Origin: Brevundimonas aurantiaca
GTDB lineage: Bacteria; Pseudomonadota; Alphaproteobacteria; Caulobacterales; Caulobacteraceae
Length of the DNA: 64,000 bases
NCBI RefSeq assembly: GCF_014199955.1
Contig: NZ_JACHOQ010000009.1
Coordinates: 1-64,000 of the forward strand
Direction of reading: 5' to 3'
Numbering within the stretch: the stretch's first letter is position 1; every line of letters begins with the position of its first letter. The translations under genes were made by a program, and so were the position numbers. Under the pieces are notes generated by a model. The model was not told the origin of the DNA. It did not search any database and saw only the letters and a list, made by a program, of their open reading frames with translations. Below are positions 48,253 to 57,595 of the stretch, piece after piece.

Positions 48253-49680
48253 ATGAACCGGGACGGGGGGACGAGGCGCGCCGGCTGGGGCCGATGGTTC
48301 GGCCGGCCCGGGCGGTCGCTGACGCGGCGGCTGATCTGGCTGGCCTCGGGCTGGATCCTGCTGGCCCTGGTCGCCACGGGCCTGGTCCTGACCAATCAGT
48401 TCAAGGAATCGGCCCTGCGCCGCCTGGGCAACGTCCTGGCCGAGACGACCGACGAACTGGTGGTGCGGACCGTCACCGCCAGCGGGACGGTGATGACGCC
48501 CCAGATCATGGACGCGCCCACCTTGCGGGTCTTTTCCGGCAAATACTGGATGACGGCCGAGCCGACCCTGGCGGGGGGCTTGCGCATCCTGACCCGGTCG
48601 GACTCCCTGTATGGCGAAGACCTGGTCGCGCCGCCGGACCTGCCGGCGCGGCTGGACGACGCCTATGGCCAGACCATCACCTATAACGCCGTCGGTCCGG
48701 CGGGCGAGCCGCTGCGGATCGCCGCCAGCATGAAGTCCCTGCCGGGGCGGGCCGCGCCGGTGGTCTTCTTCGTCGGGATCGACCGTTCCAATGTCGAGGC
48801 GGATGCGCGCCAGTTCGCCACCGTGACCTGGGTCGCCCTGTTGCTGCTGGGTTTCGGCCTGGTCTCGGCGGTCTTCATCCAGGTCCAGGTGGGTCTGCGG
48901 CCCCTCTATGATCTGAGGAATGAGATCGCGGCGGTCCGCAAGGGCCAGGCGGCCCGGATCGAACGCGCCTATCCGCTGGAGATCCAGCCCCTGGCCGAAC
49001 AGGTCAACAATCTGCTGGACCACAATCAGGAGGTCGTGGACCGTCAGCGCACCCATGTCGGCAACCTGGCCCACGCGCTGAAGACGCCCATCTCCGTCAT
49101 GCTGGCCGAGGCCGGGACGGCGCAAGGGGCCCTGCCGGAACTGGTGCGTCGCCAGACCCAGATCATGCAGGGCCAGGTCGATCACCATCTGCGCCGCGCC
49201 CGCGCCGCCGCCCGCGCCGCCCACGGCCTGGGCGAGACCACGCCGGTGCCCGAGGTGCTGGACGAGCTGGCGGTCATGATCGAACAGGTGTTCCGCGACA
49301 AGGGGGCCGAGATCGACTGGCGCGCGCCCGACGACCTGGCCTTTCTGGGCGAGCGTCAGGATCTGCAGGAGATTCTGGGCAATCTTATCGAGAATGCGGC
49401 CAAGTTCTCGCGGCGGCGGGTGCGGGTCTCGGCCGGGGGCAACGGCCTGGGCCAGATGATCGTCGTGGTCGAGGACGACGGACCGGGCCTGCCGGCCGAT
49501 CAGCGCGAGGCGGTGATGAAGCGCGGCGCCCGGCTGGACGAAAGCGCGCCCGGATCGGGCCTGGGTCTGTCGATCGTCGAAGACCTGACCCGCGCCTATG
49601 GCGGGCGGCTGACGCTCAGCGACAGCGACATGGGCGGGCTGAAGGCGGTGCTGGAGCTTCCCGCCGCCCACGGAGCCTGA
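48253..49680 (+). CDS. Membrane sensor histidine kinase (PhoQ-like)
   Basis: A 475-residue kinase with two transmembrane helices (about 31-52 and 186-207) enclosing a roughly 130-residue periplasmic sensor. A HAMP-like linker follows, then the H-box HVGNLAHALKTPISV (His274, with the HALKTP variant typical of PhoQ-like kinases), then an ATPase domain with ENAAKFS and DDGPGL. It should phosphorylate the regulator encoded immediately upstream. The signal is not evident; Mg, acidic peptides or envelope stress are possible. Confidence 0.95.
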   Translation: MNRDGGTRRAGWGRWFGRPGRSLTRRLIWLASGWILLALVATGLVLTNQFKESALRRLGNVLAETTDELVVRTVTASGTVMTPQIMDAPTLRVFSGKYWMTAEPTLAGGLRILTRSDSLYGEDLVAPPDLPARLDDAYGQTITYNAVGPAGEPLRIAASMKSLPGRAAPVVFFVGIDRSNVEADARQFATVTWVALLLLGFGLVSAVFIQVQVGLRPLYDLRNEIAAVRKGQAARIERAYPLEIQPLAEQVNNLLDHNQEVVDRQRTHVGNLAHALKTPISVMLAEAGTAQGALPELVRRQTQIMQGQVDHHLRRARAAARAAHGLGETTPVPEVLDELAVMIEQVFRDKGAEIDWRAPDDLAFLGERQDLQEILGNLIENAAKFSRRRVRVSAGGNGLGQMIVVVEDDGPGLPADQREAVMKRGARLDESAPGSGLGLSIVEDLTRAYGGRLTLSDSDMGGLKAVLELPAAHGA

Positions 49681-49749
49681 GGCGGCGGGCGGGGCGGGAG
49701 CCATAGGCGGCCGGGCACGTTGAACGGCTCCGCCTCTTCAGGAGCCCGC

Positions 49750-50661
49750 ATGGCTGTCGCCCGCCTTCGTCACGCCGCCGCCGCCCTGGGCCGAACCGTG
49801 CGCGACCGGCTTGCCGCCGCGCGCCGGACGCCGCCGCTCCATGTCCTGATCGAACAGGCGGCGCGGATCGGCTATGGGGCGCGGGGCTTCGTCTATCTGT
49901 CGGCCGGCGCCCTGACCCTGCTGGCGGCCCTGGACCGGATCGGCGACGCGGTCGGCACGGGCGGGGCGGCGGGCTGGCTGGCGGAACAGCCGTTCGGTCG
50001 GGTCTGGCTGGTGGCCCTCGGCCTGGGATTGTGGGCCTTCGTCGGCTGGCGCGTCCTGCAGGCCGTCTTCGATGCGGACCATGCGGGGCGCGATCTGAAG
50101 GGCTGGGCGACGCGGGCGGGCCAGGCGGCCAGCGGCCTGTTCTACGGCCTGCTGGCGGCGGGGGTGTTCGAATATCTGGACGAGGCGGGCGGCGCGACCA
50201 GCCAGGCGGCGGACCAGGCCGAAAGCATCGCCGAAAACCAGGAGAAGGCGGCCATGGTCCTGGACCTGCCGTTCGGCGACCTGCTGCTTATGTCGGCGGG
50301 GCTGGTGGTGCTGGGGGTCGGGATCGGCAACATCGTGCGGGCCTTCCGCGACGACTTCGACGCCGCCCTGGCCTGTCCTGACGGCCTGCGCCGTCCGGCC
50401 TCGATCCTGGCGCGGATCGGCTATGGGGCGCGGGGCTTCGCCTATCTGCCGCTGGGGGTCTTCGTCGTTCTGGCCGGTCTGCACACCCGATCGGGCGAGG
50501 TCACCAATACGGCGGCCGCCCTGGAGACGCTGGAAAGCCAGCCCGGCGGCTCATGGATCCTGGGGCTGACGGCTGTGGGTCTGATGGCGTTCGGCGCCTT
50601 CGCCTTCGTCGAGGCCCGCTGGCGACGGATCCGTCCGCCGCGCGATCTGAAACTGGGGTGA
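49750..50661 (+). CDS. DUF1206 membrane protein
   Basis: A roughly 303-residue integral membrane protein with six transmembrane helices in three repeats. Two of the repeats contain the near-identical start IGYGARGFxYLxxG characteristic of DUF1206. Function unknown. ATG at 49750 is chosen over an upstream TTG because AGGAG lies 5 bp before it and the upstream residues are not conserved in character. Confidence 0.9.
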   Translation: MAVARLRHAAAALGRTVRDRLAAARRTPPLHVLIEQAARIGYGARGFVYLSAGALTLLAALDRIGDAVGTGGAAGWLAEQPFGRVWLVALGLGLWAFVGWRVLQAVFDADHAGRDLKGWATRAGQAASGLFYGLLAAGVFEYLDEAGGATSQAADQAESIAENQEKAAMVLDLPFGDLLLMSAGLVVLGVGIGNIVRAFRDDFDAALACPDGLRRPASILARIGYGARGFAYLPLGVFVVLAGLHTRSGEVTNTAAALETLESQPGGSWILGLTAVGLMAFGAFAFVEARWRRIRPPRDLKLG

Positions 50662-50802
50662 GTGAAGCGCGCGGGTGCGGGTGAACAAGCGGTGCGCGGG
50701 GTCTGCGGCGGCAGACCCGCCCCGCTCACCTCCTGCTCAATGGCGCCAGGGCAGCGGCCCTCCCATATGATCCGAAACCAAGGCTGTTTCAGAAGGCGCG
50801 CC

Positions 50803-51471
50803 ATGTCCCAAACCGCTTCCAAGACCCTGAAGATCGACTTCGTCTCCGACGTGGTCTGCCCCTGGTGCGTGGTGGGGCTGGGCGGCCTGGAGGCGGCGCT
50901 GGACCGGCTGAAGGACGAAGGCGTCCAGGCCGACGTCACCTTTCACCCGTTCGAGCTGAACCCGCAGATGGCGCCGGAGGGCGAGAACATCGTCGAACAC
51001 ATCGGCCGCAAATACGGGGCGAGCCCGGAACAGTCGGCCGCCAACCGCGCCATGATCCGCGAGCGGGCAGGGGAGGTCGGCTTCGACATGCGGATGACCG
51101 ATGAGAGCCGCATCTGGAACACCTTCGACGCCCACCGCCTGCTGTACTGGGCCCACGAGACCGCGCCTGAAAAGCAGAAGGCGCTGAAACAGGCCCTGTT
51201 TACCGCCCATTTCACCGAAAACCGCAACCTGACCGACGCGGGGGTTCTGACGGCCGCCGCCGAGGCGGCAGGGCTCGACCGGGCCGAGGCAGGCGAGGTC
51301 CTGGCGTCGGGCCGCTACGCCCAGGCGGTGCGCGCCGAGGAGGATCTGTGGCGGTCGCGGGGGATCAACTCGGTCCCGGCCGTGGTGGTCGAGAACAAAT
51401 ATATGATCAGCGGCGGCCAGCCGGCGGAGGTGTTCGAACAGGCCCTGCGCCAGATCGCGGGCGAAGCCTGA
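50803..51471 (+). CDS. DsbA-family oxidoreductase (FrnE-like)
   Basis: A 222-residue cytoplasmic thioredoxin-fold protein with the CPWC active site (VVCPWCVVG) and the C-terminal SVPAVVVENKYMISGGQP segment, which contains the cis-proline. It belongs to the 2-hydroxychromene isomerase/FrnE branch of the DsbA family and lacks a signal peptide when started at ATG 50803. Likely involved in thiol redox or stress tolerance. It converges on the PPK2 gene with a six-base gap. Confidence 0.92.
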   Translation: MSQTASKTLKIDFVSDVVCPWCVVGLGGLEAALDRLKDEGVQADVTFHPFELNPQMAPEGENIVEHIGRKYGASPEQSAANRAMIRERAGEVGFDMRMTDESRIWNTFDAHRLLYWAHETAPEKQKALKQALFTAHFTENRNLTDAGVLTAAAEAAGLDRAEAGEVLASGRYAQAVRAEEDLWRSRGINSVPAVVVENKYMISGGQPAEVFEQALRQIAGEA

Positions 51472-51477
51472 CCTCTT

Positions 51478-52227
51478 TTATCGCGCCAGCCGGCCCTTGG
51501 CTTCGGCGGCGGTCAAGACCACTTCGTCGTCCGGTGCGGCGATCTCCTCGCCGCAATGGTCCAGCACCTTCAATATGTGCCGGATCAGGTTCAGCCGGGC
51601 GGTCTTCTTGTCGTCGGTGGCGATGACGGTCCAGGGGGCGTAGGCGCGGTCGGTCTCGTCCAGCATCCGGTCGCGGGCGGCGGAATAGGCGTCGAACCGG
51701 GCCTCGGCCTCGGCGTCCAGGGACGACAGTTTGAACTGTTTCAGCGGATCGACCCGGCGCTCCTTCAGCCGCTGAGCCTGCTCCTTGCGCGAAATGTCCA
51801 GCCAGATCTTGATCAGAATGATCCCGTCCTCGGTCAGCATCCGTTCGAACCGGGGGGCGTCGGTCAGGAACTGGGCGTATTGTTCGGGGGTGCAATAGCC
51901 CATGACCGGCTCCACCCCGGCGCGATTGTACCAGGAGCGGTTGAAGATGACGGTCTCGCCCGCCGCCGGCAGATGCGGGACATAGCGCTGGAAATACCAC
52001 TGGGTGGTTTCGCGATCGCTGGGCTTGGGCAGGGCGACCACACGGGTCTGGCGCGGCGACATATGTTCGGTCAGCCGTTTGATGGCGCCGTCCTTGCCCG
52101 CCGTGTCGCGCCCCTCCAGCACGATCACCACGCGCAGCCCGTGTTCGATCGTCCAGGCCTGGGTCTTCACAACGGCGAGCTGGAGCCGTTCCAGTTCGGC
52201 GTCATAGGCGTCGGTCTTCTTTCCCAT
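51478..52227 (-). CDS. ppk2: Polyphosphate kinase 2
   Basis: A 249-residue class I PPK2 with Walker A GRDTAGKDG, the lid segment, FNRSWYNRAGVEPVMGY, and Walker B region ILIKIWLDIS. PPK2 enzymes transfer phosphate between polyphosphate and nucleoside diphosphates, usually favouring GTP or ATP synthesis from polyP. Length is typical. Its promoter lies in the 228-bp gap shared with cheD. Confidence 0.95.
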   Translation of the reverse strand: MGKKTDAYDAELERLQLAVVKTQAWTIEHGLRVVIVLEGRDTAGKDGAIKRLTEHMSPRQTRVVALPKPSDRETTQWYFQRYVPHLPAAGETVIFNRSWYNRAGVEPVMGYCTPEQYAQFLTDAPRFERMLTEDGIILIKIWLDISRKEQAQRLKERRVDPLKQFKLSSLDAEAEARFDAYSAARDRMLDETDRAYAPWTVIATDDKKTARLNLIRHILKVLDHCGEEIAAPDDEVVLTAAEAKGRLAR

Positions 52228-52455
52228 GGCGCCATGGTGCAGGGTCGGGCGTCCGGGGACAAGCGGAGCCTTGGGGCGGCGGCGCGTTTACGGATCAATA
52301 CCTAGGGCGGCGTCCCCTATAAGTCCCGCGAGACGCAATTTTTGCTTGTGACTGCAACGATTTGACCTGGGCCTAAGGGTTCGTACCGGCGTCTTCTATA
52401 CGCTTTCTACACCCTGACCTTTCATAGTCGCGACTTAACGAAACCGGGTCCGCCT

Positions 52456-53025
52456 ATGTTGATCGGCAATCTTTCGGAGTTGAACAGGGACCCGTCGGGC
52501 GGCGGTCGCCGCCTGTCGCTTGGCCAGGGCGAATACGGGGTGTCCGACGAGCCCGATCTGGTCCTGACCACGGTTTTGGGCTCCTGCGTGGCCGCCTGCA
52601 TCCATGATCCAGTGGCGCGCGTCGGGGGAATGAACCATTTCGTCCTGCCCCAGCGTCGGCTTGGGTCTTCGGGCGACCCGGCGCGTTACGGCGATGATCT
52701 GATGCCCCGATTGATCGAGGGTCTGTTGCAGGCCGGCGCGCGGCAGAGCCGGCTGGAGGCCCAGCTGTTCGGCGGGGCCAGCCCGGGCCGGTTCGTCAAC
52801 TCCATCGGCGAGGACAATCTGGCCTTCGCCTATGACTTTCTGGACCGGTTGGGGGTTCGGGTCGCCCCGCCCCAGCAGAGCGGTCCGGCCGGGTGCCGGA
52901 TCGATTTCCGACCCGCCGACGGCCATGTGAAACACGTCCCCCTGGCGCGTCTCGAGAAGGCCCAGGCGAGGCGCATCATCCTGCCGCGCGTCAAACCCCT
53001 GAACCTGACCCCGGTCGCCGCCTGA
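52456..53025 (+). CDS. cheD: CheD-like chemoreceptor glutamine deamidase
   Basis: A 189-residue CheD protein with the catalytic cysteine in LGSCVAACIHDP (Cys44) and histidine in GGMNHFVLP (His61), and the SRLEAQLFGGA segment. CheD deamidates glutamines in chemoreceptors and affects CheC. No other chemotaxis gene is in the window, so it is an orphan here. The 228-bp upstream region is AT-richer than average and contains a TTAACG word near the start, but no clear promoter can be defined. Confidence 0.93.
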   Translation: MLIGNLSELNRDPSGGGRRLSLGQGEYGVSDEPDLVLTTVLGSCVAACIHDPVARVGGMNHFVLPQRRLGSSGDPARYGDDLMPRLIEGLLQAGARQSRLEAQLFGGASPGRFVNSIGEDNLAFAYDFLDRLGVRVAPPQQSGPAGCRIDFRPADGHVKHVPLARLEKAQARRIILPRVKPLNLTPVAA

Positions 53026-53107
53026 GCCTGGAGAACCGCCGGGATTGAACGCGCGCGCCCCGCTCGCGTTTGCCAGCGGGGCCGTTGGCGGTCCATGCTG
53101 GGGCCTC

Positions 53108-53869
53108 ATGAAGCGCGACTTCGCCGATTTCTGGAATCTGATGTGGGAGGTCGGGCTGTTGGCCTGCGCCGCCTTCGCCCTGCTGAACGCCTATGCGCCG
53201 CCGCAGGATCTGCCCTGGAAACCGCTGGACTTGAACCAGCCGGTCGGGCGGGCGACGGCGGCCAAGGTGGCGGACTTCGACCTTTCCCCCACCGCCGCGC
53301 CTGAAGAGGTGCAGGGCGCGACCGAGGCCTGTATGCAGGTTCTGCGCGAGGCGGGGGTCGAGGTCGAGCGCGCCGCCGATCGCGACGACGGCGGCTTCTG
53401 CGTCGTGCGCGGCGCGGTGCGGATCACCGGCGGCGCGGCGACGCCCCTGGCCCCGGCTGATGTGGTGATGCAGTGCCCGCTGGCGGTGCGTTACGTCATC
53501 TGGGACCGTCAGGTCTTGCAGCCCGCCGCCCGCGAGATGCTGGGCTCGGTCCCGGCTCGGGTCGAAAACTATGGGACCTATTCCTGCCGCCGCATCTACG
53601 GCTCTCAGGACGTCAGCGAACGGCCCAGCGAACACGCCCGCGCCAACGCCCTGGACGTCGCGGGCGTGACCCTGGCGGACGGGCGCACCGTGACCGTGCT
53701 GGACGACTGGCGCGGCGAGGGGCGGGCGGGACCGGCGGGGTCTCGCTTCCTGCACGCCCTGCGTGACGGCGCCTGCGGCCTGTTCGCCACGGTCCTGACG
53801 CCCGACTATAACGCCGCCCACGAGAACCATCTGCACCTCGACGCCGCCGACCGGGGCGTCTGCCGTTAA
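53108..53869 (+). CDS. Extensin-like family protein
   Basis: A 253-residue protein with an N-terminal membrane anchor (about residues 12-30) and an extensin-like C-terminal domain. The domain is recognised by YSCRRIYGSQDVSERPSEHARANALDVAG, with conserved cysteines and His/Asp, and AHENHLHLD near the end, resembling D-Ala-D-Ala-type peptidase active-site histidines. It probably acts on the cell wall in the periplasm. ATG at 53108 chosen; the longer frame from 53045 adds an unlikely leader. Confidence 0.88.
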   Translation: MKRDFADFWNLMWEVGLLACAAFALLNAYAPPQDLPWKPLDLNQPVGRATAAKVADFDLSPTAAPEEVQGATEACMQVLREAGVEVERAADRDDGGFCVVRGAVRITGGAATPLAPADVVMQCPLAVRYVIWDRQVLQPAAREMLGSVPARVENYGTYSCRRIYGSQDVSERPSEHARANALDVAGVTLADGRTVTVLDDWRGEGRAGPAGSRFLHALRDGACGLFATVLTPDYNAAHENHLHLDAADRGVCR

Positions 53870-54065
53870 GCGCGATAGGCGAAAAGGCCCGCCGCTTTGC
53901 TGTTGACCGTCTGGAAAAGCCGGGTGACAACAGAGGCGCAGTCCGGATTTTGCGTGGGGTCCACACCCGCGTCTCGCTCCTTCGCCTGAACGAGCTGTCC
54001 AGATGGATTGTCGGGTCCTCCCGAGGGAGATCCGCCTGGAAAAGCGCGTTTACGGAGACGCAGAC

Positions 54066-54269
54066 ATGGCGACCGGTACGGTCAAGTGGTTCAACCCCAC
54101 CAAGGGCTATGGTTTCATCCAGCCCGACAGCGGCGGCTCTGACGTGTTCGTTCACGTCACCGCCGTTCAGAAGGCCGGCCTTCAGGGCCTCGATGAAAAC
54201 GCCAAGGTCGAATACGAGCTGGAAAATCAGCGCGGCAAGACCTCGGCCATCGACCTGAAGCTGCTTTAA
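54066..54269 (+). CDS. Cold-shock protein (CspA family)
   Basis: A 67-residue single cold-shock domain with RNP1 KGYGFIQPD and RNP2 VFVHVTAV, starting MATGTVKWFNPTKG. It binds single-stranded RNA and DNA and melts RNA structure. The ATG at 54066 fits the family exactly. About 195 bp of untranslated leader precede it, as is common for regulated csp genes. A strong terminator follows after 12 bp. Confidence 0.97.
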   Translation: MATGTVKWFNPTKGYGFIQPDSGGSDVFVHVTAVQKAGLQGLDENAKVEYELENQRGKTSAIDLKLL

Positions 54270-54281
54270 GTCGAAGAATGG

Positions 54282-54317
54282 AAACGGGCGCGGAGATGAT
54301 CTCCGCGCCCGTTTTTC
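54282..54317 (+). terminator. Terminator after the cold-shock gene
   Basis: A perfect stem of about 15 bp (AAACGGGCGCGGAGA / TCTCCGCGCCCGTTT) with a TGA loop and a T-tract. Confidence 0.95.
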
Positions 54318-54379
54318 CTGTTGACTGCGGCCTTCGCCGCGAAGCTTGTTTGACGCGGCGTCCGCCGCAGGGCCTGGCT

Positions 54380-56569
54380 TCAGGCCGGCGCCTCGATGCG
54401 CGTGCGCAGGGCGACCTCCAGTCCCGGCTTCTGATCGCGATAGTCGATCTGACCGCCAAGCTGGGCCACCAGACTGCCGATCATCATCGAACCGAAGCCC
54501 TTGCCGGCCTTGTGGCCGCCCTTGCCGTCGTCGGACACCACCAGACGCAGGCTGTCGTCCGCCTCGGTCAGGCCGATGCGCAGCGGACCCGGCGCCCCGT
54601 CATAGGCGTATTTCTGAGCATTGATGATCAGTTCGGTCAGGATCAGGCCGATGGTCACCGCCCGGTCGGCCCCGACGCAGACCGGCGCCAGATCGGTCTC
54701 GATCGCCGAGACCCATTCCGGCCCCATGCTTGAGCCCAGATCCTCGACCAGTTCGCCGATATAGCGCGACAGGTCGATGGCCGCGTCATGATCCCCGCGA
54801 TAGAGGCGGGTGTGGACGGTCGAGACGGCCCGCACTCTGCGCCGCGCCTCCTGCAAGGCGACCTTGGCCGGGCCGTCGCCCAGGTCGCGGGCCTGAAGTC
54901 CCAGGAAGCTGGACACCAGGGTCAGGCTGTTCTGGACCCGGTGATTGACCTCGCGCATCAGGAACTCCTGCTGCTCCAGCCGCAGGTCGCGCTCGGACAG
55001 GCGGGCCTGAAGCGACTGGTTCAGGCTGCGAAGCTGGGTGACGGAGGTGAAGTCCGACAGGGCGTCGCGCAGGCGGGCGGCGGATTCGACGGCGGCGGCG
55101 CCCCAGCGGCGGGCGCGGCCCGACACGGTCTCGCGCCATTCGGCGAAGGAGGCGCGGGGCGTCAGGGCGCCGCCCCCGTCCGTCGATTTGACGGCGGTCG
55201 AGGGATCGCCGGCCCAGCGCACCGTCTCCAGAATCTCGGCGCGGAACCATAGCAGGCTGAGCGGCTGCGGCCCCGGCAGGCGCACGGCCAGAAGGCCGCT
55301 GGCGTGGGTCCGCCAGGCCTCGGCCTCGGGCAGGAGGGTGGACAGGGCGTTGGTGGCGACCGGACGAAGCCCCGGCTGCGCCTCCAGCCAGTCCGCGATC
55401 TGACGCTGGGCCTCCGGCGGCGGGACATGGCCGAACCCCTCGATCCGGTCGCCCTGGACGATCGCCACGCCGTCGGCGCCGACCAGGTCCTTCAGCGCGC
55501 CCGCCTGATCCCCCAGGCCCGAGGCCAGGTCGCGGTCGCGCGACAGACCGATGATCAGCTCATCCTCCAGCCGACGCAGCCGGACCCGTTCGCGATACAG
55601 TTCGGCGTCCGCCTTGGTCTTCAGCTGGCGGGCCAGGGTGCGGGCCAGGGTGGTGCAGGCCACGCGCAGTTCATAGGACAGCAGCAGGGGCGTGCTGCTG
55701 TGGCAGGCGACCAGGCCCCACAGAACATCATCGACGATGATGGAGACCGAGGCCGAAGCCCGCACCCCCATATTGTGCAGATACTGGATATGGATCGGCG
55801 ACACGGAGCGCAGGCCGCTGTCGCTCATGTCCAGCGGAGGCTCGTCCGGATACGGCGGCCGCAGCGGCTGGGGCGTGTAGCGGGTGTCGGGAATGACCCG
55901 CACCGGATTGCGCAGATAAAGGGCCCGCGCCTGGCGGGGAATGTCGGTCGCCGGGAAATGGTGGTTCAGGAAGGAGGTCGCCTCGCCCGCGCGCGATTCC
56001 GCCACCACCTGGCCCGCCTCGTCGTCCAGGAAGCGATAGATCATGACCCGCTCAAAGCCGGTCAGGCTTCGGAAGGCGTCGGCGGCGCGTTCGCAGACGC
56101 CTTGGACCGTGGCGCTGCGTTCCAGGGCCGCGCCGGCCGTATCGAGCCGGGTGATCAGTTCGACGCCCAGCCGGGCCTGTTGCGAGCTCTGCTCGACCTC
56201 GACCACCATCCGCAGGGCGGGGGCGGTCTCCGTCGCGGCCGCCTTTCCGGCGGGCGCATAATAGACGACGACGTCGTATTCCAGCCGGTTGGCCGCGCGC
56301 CAGCGGCCCGCGAAGCCCGCCTCGCGGATGGCCGCCATGTCGCGCAGACGACGCCCCACCACCTCGCCCAGAAGATCGGCGATCGGCAGGCCGATCCAGC
56401 GGGTCTGGCCGGTCAGATCCTCGATCGCCCCGGCTCCCTGTTCCAGAGTCAGGGCGTCTGGATTCAGCACCAGCAGCAGGCCGTGGCCCTGGATCGCCTG
56501 GGGGATGTGGATCGGCTCCCGGTCGCAGTCGTTCAGGGCGACCTGGGCGCGGACGTCGTAGTCCGTCAT
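54380..56569 (-). CDS. Bacteriophytochrome-like HisKA_2/HWE histidine kinase
   Basis: A 729-residue red-light photoreceptor kinase. The N-terminal PAS domain has a cysteine at residue 15 (NDCDREPIHIPQAIQGHG), the position where bacteriophytochromes bind biliverdin. The GAF domain has FPATDIPRQARALY and SPIHIQYLHNMGV, the PHY domain follows, and the kinase carries MREVNHRVQNSL and an ATPase domain with NAQKYAYDG. It lacks a paired response regulator and a heme oxygenase here, so biliverdin must be made by a gene elsewhere. Confidence 0.95.
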   Translation of the reverse strand: MTDYDVRAQVALNDCDREPIHIPQAIQGHGLLLVLNPDALTLEQGAGAIEDLTGQTRWIGLPIADLLGEVVGRRLRDMAAIREAGFAGRWRAANRLEYDVVVYYAPAGKAAATETAPALRMVVEVEQSSQQARLGVELITRLDTAGAALERSATVQGVCERAADAFRSLTGFERVMIYRFLDDEAGQVVAESRAGEATSFLNHHFPATDIPRQARALYLRNPVRVIPDTRYTPQPLRPPYPDEPPLDMSDSGLRSVSPIHIQYLHNMGVRASASVSIIVDDVLWGLVACHSSTPLLLSYELRVACTTLARTLARQLKTKADAELYRERVRLRRLEDELIIGLSRDRDLASGLGDQAGALKDLVGADGVAIVQGDRIEGFGHVPPPEAQRQIADWLEAQPGLRPVATNALSTLLPEAEAWRTHASGLLAVRLPGPQPLSLLWFRAEILETVRWAGDPSTAVKSTDGGGALTPRASFAEWRETVSGRARRWGAAAVESAARLRDALSDFTSVTQLRSLNQSLQARLSERDLRLEQQEFLMREVNHRVQNSLTLVSSFLGLQARDLGDGPAKVALQEARRRVRAVSTVHTRLYRGDHDAAIDLSRYIGELVEDLGSSMGPEWVSAIETDLAPVCVGADRAVTIGLILTELIINAQKYAYDGAPGPLRIGLTEADDSLRLVVSDDGKGGHKAGKGFGSMMIGSLVAQLGGQIDYRDQKPGLEVALRTRIEAPA

Positions 56570-56804
56570 GATTTCGTCTTCCCGTTGCGGCGGGTTCGCT
56601 CCCAGCGGAAGGCCGCAGGTCCGACCTGCGAGGCAGACGGCAGGTCAGATAGGGAGAGGTCCATAGGGCTCACACCGTAACACATTGGCGAGGCTTGTCT
56701 ATTTAAGCCTTCCGTGTACGGCGGCGTACAGTCTGGAGGGGCTGGACATGGAACGGCCCCAGTCGCATGGCGTTAGCCCCATTCCCTTCCACCGGTCAGA
56801 CCCC

Positions 56805-57581
56805 ATGAAATTGCGCGTTCGCGCCGAGCTCGTTTACAGCTTTGATCCGCCCACGGACGCCATCTACAAGATTCAGGTCGCCCACTGGCCCGGCCAGGAG
56901 ATTCTGGAGGAGCGACTGACCTTCGATCCGCCGGTCCAGTTCCAGGAAGACGAGGACGTCGATTTCGGCGCCCGGACCCTGCGCTGCCACGTCCAGGGCG
57001 AGGTCAGCCTGGTCTATGAGGCGGTGGTCGACAATGGGGTGTTGAAAGGGCTGCCGCCCAGCGTCTCGCAGCACGACTGGGGCGATCTGCCGGCCGAGGT
57101 CCTGCCCTATCTTCAGCCCAGCCGCTATTGCCCGTCTGACCAGTTCGGCCGGTTCGTGACGCGCCAGTTCGGCGAGACGGCGGGCGGGGCGCGGGTTCTG
57201 GCCATTCTGAACTGGATCGCCGAGAACATCGACTATGAACACGGGGTCTCGGACACCGAGACGACGGCGGCCCGCACCTTCATTGATCGGGCGGGCGTGT
57301 GCCGCGACTTCACCCATCTGGGCATGACCTTTTGCCGGGCCTCGGGCATTCCGGCCCGCGCCGTCAGCGCCTTCGCCCATCAGCTGACCCCGCCCGATTT
57401 CCACGCGATCTTCGAGGTCTGGCTGGACGGGGGCTGGTGGCTGGTCGATCCGACGGGCCTGGCCCCGGTCGAGGGGCTGGTGCGGATCGCCTGCGGCCGC
57501 GACGCCGCCGACATCGCCTTTCTGACCACCCAGGAACGCTGCCGGATGGTGCGCCAGTCAGTGACGGTGGAGGCGGCTTAG
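56805..57581 (+). CDS. Transglutaminase-like (cysteine protease fold) protein
   Basis: A 258-residue cytoplasmic protein with a beta-rich N-terminal domain (about 1-100) and a transglutaminase-like core carrying the Cys-His-Asp triad: RAGVCRDFTHLG, PDFHAIFEVWL and VDPTG. Such proteins are probable peptidases or amidases. ATG at 56805 (MKLRVRAELVYSF) is chosen; the longer frame from 56685 adds no conserved residues. It is divergent from the phytochrome kinase. Confidence 0.9.
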   Translation: MKLRVRAELVYSFDPPTDAIYKIQVAHWPGQEILEERLTFDPPVQFQEDEDVDFGARTLRCHVQGEVSLVYEAVVDNGVLKGLPPSVSQHDWGDLPAEVLPYLQPSRYCPSDQFGRFVTRQFGETAGGARVLAILNWIAENIDYEHGVSDTETTAARTFIDRAGVCRDFTHLGMTFCRASGIPARAVSAFAHQLTPPDFHAIFEVWLDGGWWLVDPTGLAPVEGLVRIACGRDAADIAFLTTQERCRMVRQSVTVEAA

Positions 57582-57595
57582 GAGGCCATCAGCCT

